DNA from: JBFXAM01 sp050184295
GTDB lineage: Bacteria > Planctomycetota > Phycisphaerae > UBA1845 > Fen-1342
Reading direction: 5' to 3'
NCBI GenBank assembly: GCA_050184295.1
Contig: JBFXAM010000113.1
Span: 1 to 14,635 of the forward strand
Length of the DNA stretch: 14,635 nucleotides
Under the pieces are notes generated by a model that worked only from the letters and a program-made list of their open reading frames with translations, did not search any database and was not told the DNA's origin. Positions 14,201 to 14,635 of the stretch are shown here, piece by piece (position 1 is the stretch's first letter; every line of letters begins with the position of its first letter). The translations under genes were made by a program, and so were the position numbers.

Positions 14201-14635
14201 AGTTCTGATCGGGAACCTCGATGTTCCCGCCGGTGCCGCCGTAGATGTTGTCGTTCCCGGGGCCGCCAAAGATCACGTCGATGCCGTCGAGGTCGTCGCC
14301 GCTGGGCGGATCGGGTGCGTCGCCGTGCAGCGTGTCGTCGCCCGCCTGCCCGAAGATCAGGTCGCCGAGGTCGATCTTGAACTGATCGTCGATGTTGAGC
14401 AGATATCCCTTGCCGGCGGCGGCCTCGTCGTTGCCGGCGCCGCAGAAGATCACGTCGACGCCGTCGAGCGTCTCGATCTCGTCGTCCTCGCTGCCGCCGA
14501 AAATCACGTTGCCCAGCATGAACTCGAAGTCGGGGTCGCTGGCGTCGCCGATGCTGAGCAGGCCGCCGTTGTAACCCGAGATGGTGTCCACGCCGGCCCC
14601 GCCGAAGATCACGTCGATGTCGTCGTCCGCGCGGT
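11238..14635 (-). CDS. Giant secreted RTX-like repeat protein with SdrD/Cna B-like and Cys-rich C-terminal parts (N-terminus beyond window)
   Basis: The frame is open for 1,131 codons before the stop and continues past the right edge. The GTG at 14612 lies inside repeats and is not a real start. The part nearest the N-terminus (about 13630-14635) has FGGxxxD repeats split by variable loops of 20-35 residues. Then comes a regular array of 18-residue units (12540-13629). An SdrD/Cna B-type beta-sandwich follows at about 12240-12505, with GVVLIDVDNDNVGD and TDADGRYRIAGL. Next is a segment with 18 cysteines (about 11868-12215). Last is a beta-rich domain (about 11360-11865) with RFTFSGFVTS and TATYRFIRTAPDQN, like the domain in some planctomycete and PEP-CTERM exoproteins. 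No LPXTG or PEP-CTERM sorting tail is seen; it ends in GGAP. Likely secreted or surface-bound and calcium-binding, by analogy with RTX beta-rolls; ligand and role are unknown. Confidence 0.88.
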   Translation of the reverse strand, partial: RADDDIDVIFGGAGVDTISGYNGGLLSIGDASDPDFEFMLGNVIFGGSEDDEIETLDGVDVIFCGAGNDEAAAGKGYLLNIDDQFKIDLGDLIFGQAGDDTLHGDAPDPPSGDDLDGIDVIFGGPGNDNIYGGTGGNIEVPDQNFCLLFGNLLFGGPDNDLLRGDYLNWDTNDPRGGIDLIFGAGGDDTIEGASGSLIVVGDITTGQAILIGFGNLLFGGPGNDLIKGADEVALCTGVSEDLDDLIDGLGLDDLGGAADLIFCGPGNDEAFGYAGIDFMFGGDGDDEMHGEHGGFIIVPISSVPTPIALGNLMFGADHDDTITSLGRLGLPTVPPIEIDLLFGGPCYDNISAGDGLNLVFGGRADDVVTSGDGINIIFGGKENDNLTAGGIGLNVAFGGRGDDIMTAGDGINVLFGGREADQIATGFGLNLAFGGKDKDVINGGDGICLLFGNAANDTVSGGNGLCLAFGNRGDDDVNGANGLIVLFGNRGNDTVTSGAGLSVNFGNAEHDIVRGGPGLTVLFGNNGEDRVRSGSGLGVAFGNREKDILEFGGGGLYVAFGNNDDDVIVGGGGLNLLFGNRGGDHIFGGGGVNIAFGGQIADYIRGGGSPDLLFGGAGDDQITGAGSRDLLFGNRDNDSLSTDGSGELAFGNRGNDTVRSGGDGSDRDFLFGNRGNDGLFGCNNADKLFGGRGSDSKNRNDCNGLSLPSPACGEVRGVVLIDVDNDNVGDMPHVGVTVFAGSSSAVTDADGRYRIAGLAVGGYSVTQTVPPGYTQISAPPSHAITINGPMGIDLYLNRDFVNRDETCHVNANATGCKGSTLCTTQPSEVQCLPTVVRRVLRCPDTGAICDDASDCPCSDCVPGWAVVECSCVNPNTDCYVSFDAANEPSCSMQCVQGAAVRQCMPINEGDLFRCECPGDPCPTELARFTFSGFVTSGPGVGLPPPWDTVAVGQEWTATYRFIRTAPDQNAAGNFGDYRAIVYHDIQFGAASSSGGLVAASTLIRNRSEPGNADVYSAQFNIPAAGPVLRFTLLLDDGLGTAWTLAGLNPRDGLPLCEHIVLNRFDSRFVMIDTVPPNAAGPIFGTVDSFNCTNCAELLPPAARPNFEPAAKNPQMPAGARPTSVGPLGGAP
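12240..12505 (-). other. SdrD/Cna B-like domain within the repeat protein
   Basis: The encoded stretch starts at CGEVRGVVLIDVDNDNVGD and includes VTVFAGSSSAVTDADGRYRI, AVGGYSVTQTVPPGY and DLYLNRDF. This is the usual layout of the prealbumin-like B domain of surface adhesins: a D-x-D-x-D calcium loop near the start, then TDADGRY and GxYxVTQT strands. It probably acts as a stiff spacer between the repeat array and the Cys-rich part. Confidence 0.7.
12540..13629 (-). repeat. About 20 tandem copies of an 18-residue (54-base) coding repeat
   Basis: Each unit is two nonapeptides. Type B is roughly xGxG[LIV]x[VLI][LA]F; type A is G[GN]xxxDx[IVL]x. The Asp of type A is present in all 20 units I aligned, and the Phe ending type B in all 20. 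Unit length is 18 with few exceptions: one extra residue at two places and three extra near the C-terminal end. GG gives way to GN in type A in the middle and later units. The DNA shows the same periodicity, with recurring blocks such as TTGCCGCGGTTGCCGAA on the plus strand. Confidence 0.85.

Noticed and set aside
14612..14612. GTG at 14612 as the start of the repeat protein
   Set aside because: The frame stays open to the window edge and the residues before it (RADDDID) continue the same repeat style, so the true start is outside the window.

Overview
The window is a GC-rich chromosomal segment whose content points to a planctomycete (Planctomycetota). The clearest marker is a pseudopilin-like protein with an N-terminal GFTLIELLVVIAIIGLL segment and a C-terminal H-X9-DG motif, a family greatly expanded in that phylum. 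The HEAT-like opening of the exported protein at the left edge and the lineage-style GyrA sequence fit the same assignment. I saw no mobile elements, CRISPR array or RNA genes. Because stops are rare at this GC content, very long antisense open frames occur. The real genes were chosen by protein family motifs, ribosome binding sites and frame continuity.

Layout. (1) 1-2660, minus strand: a large exported protein (signal peptide, HEAT-like segment, PDZ-like segment, helical middle, propeller-like C-terminal part) that runs off the left edge. It is not obvious because both of its ends are not in the window and a 519-codon antisense frame lies opposite it. (2) 2886-6568, plus strand: four genes in one direction. 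They are an enoyl-CoA hydratase (PaaF-like), a PaaG-like ring-oxepin isomerase, NadC (quinolinate phosphoribosyltransferase) and the H-X9-DG pseudopilin. The last three are closely spaced (19 and 53 bases). (3) 6605-8206, minus strand: a multi-pass GT-C type glycosyltransferase, convergent with the pseudopilin. (4) 8360-11002, minus strand: DNA gyrase subunit A with an unusual quinolone-pocket sequence and an acidic C-terminal tail. (5) 11238-14635, minus strand, running off the right edge: a very large secreted repeat protein. It has RTX-like glycine/aspartate repeats that become a regular 18-residue array of about 20 units, then an SdrD/Cna B-type domain, a cysteine-rich segment and a C-terminal beta-sandwich-like domain. 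Two hairpins, one with a T-tract on the minus strand, separate it from gyrA.

How the genes relate. The crotonase pair suggests a role in aromatic (phenylacetyl-CoA) or acyl-CoA catabolism, but none of the other paa genes is in view. NadC is housekeeping NAD synthesis and is probably only co-transcribed. The strongest candidate for something undescribed is the repeat protein at the right edge. Its 18-residue unit is two RTX nonapeptides of different kinds: one with an aspartate kept in all 20 units, the other without it. That suggests a one-sided calcium beta-roll on the cell surface or in the extracellular matrix.
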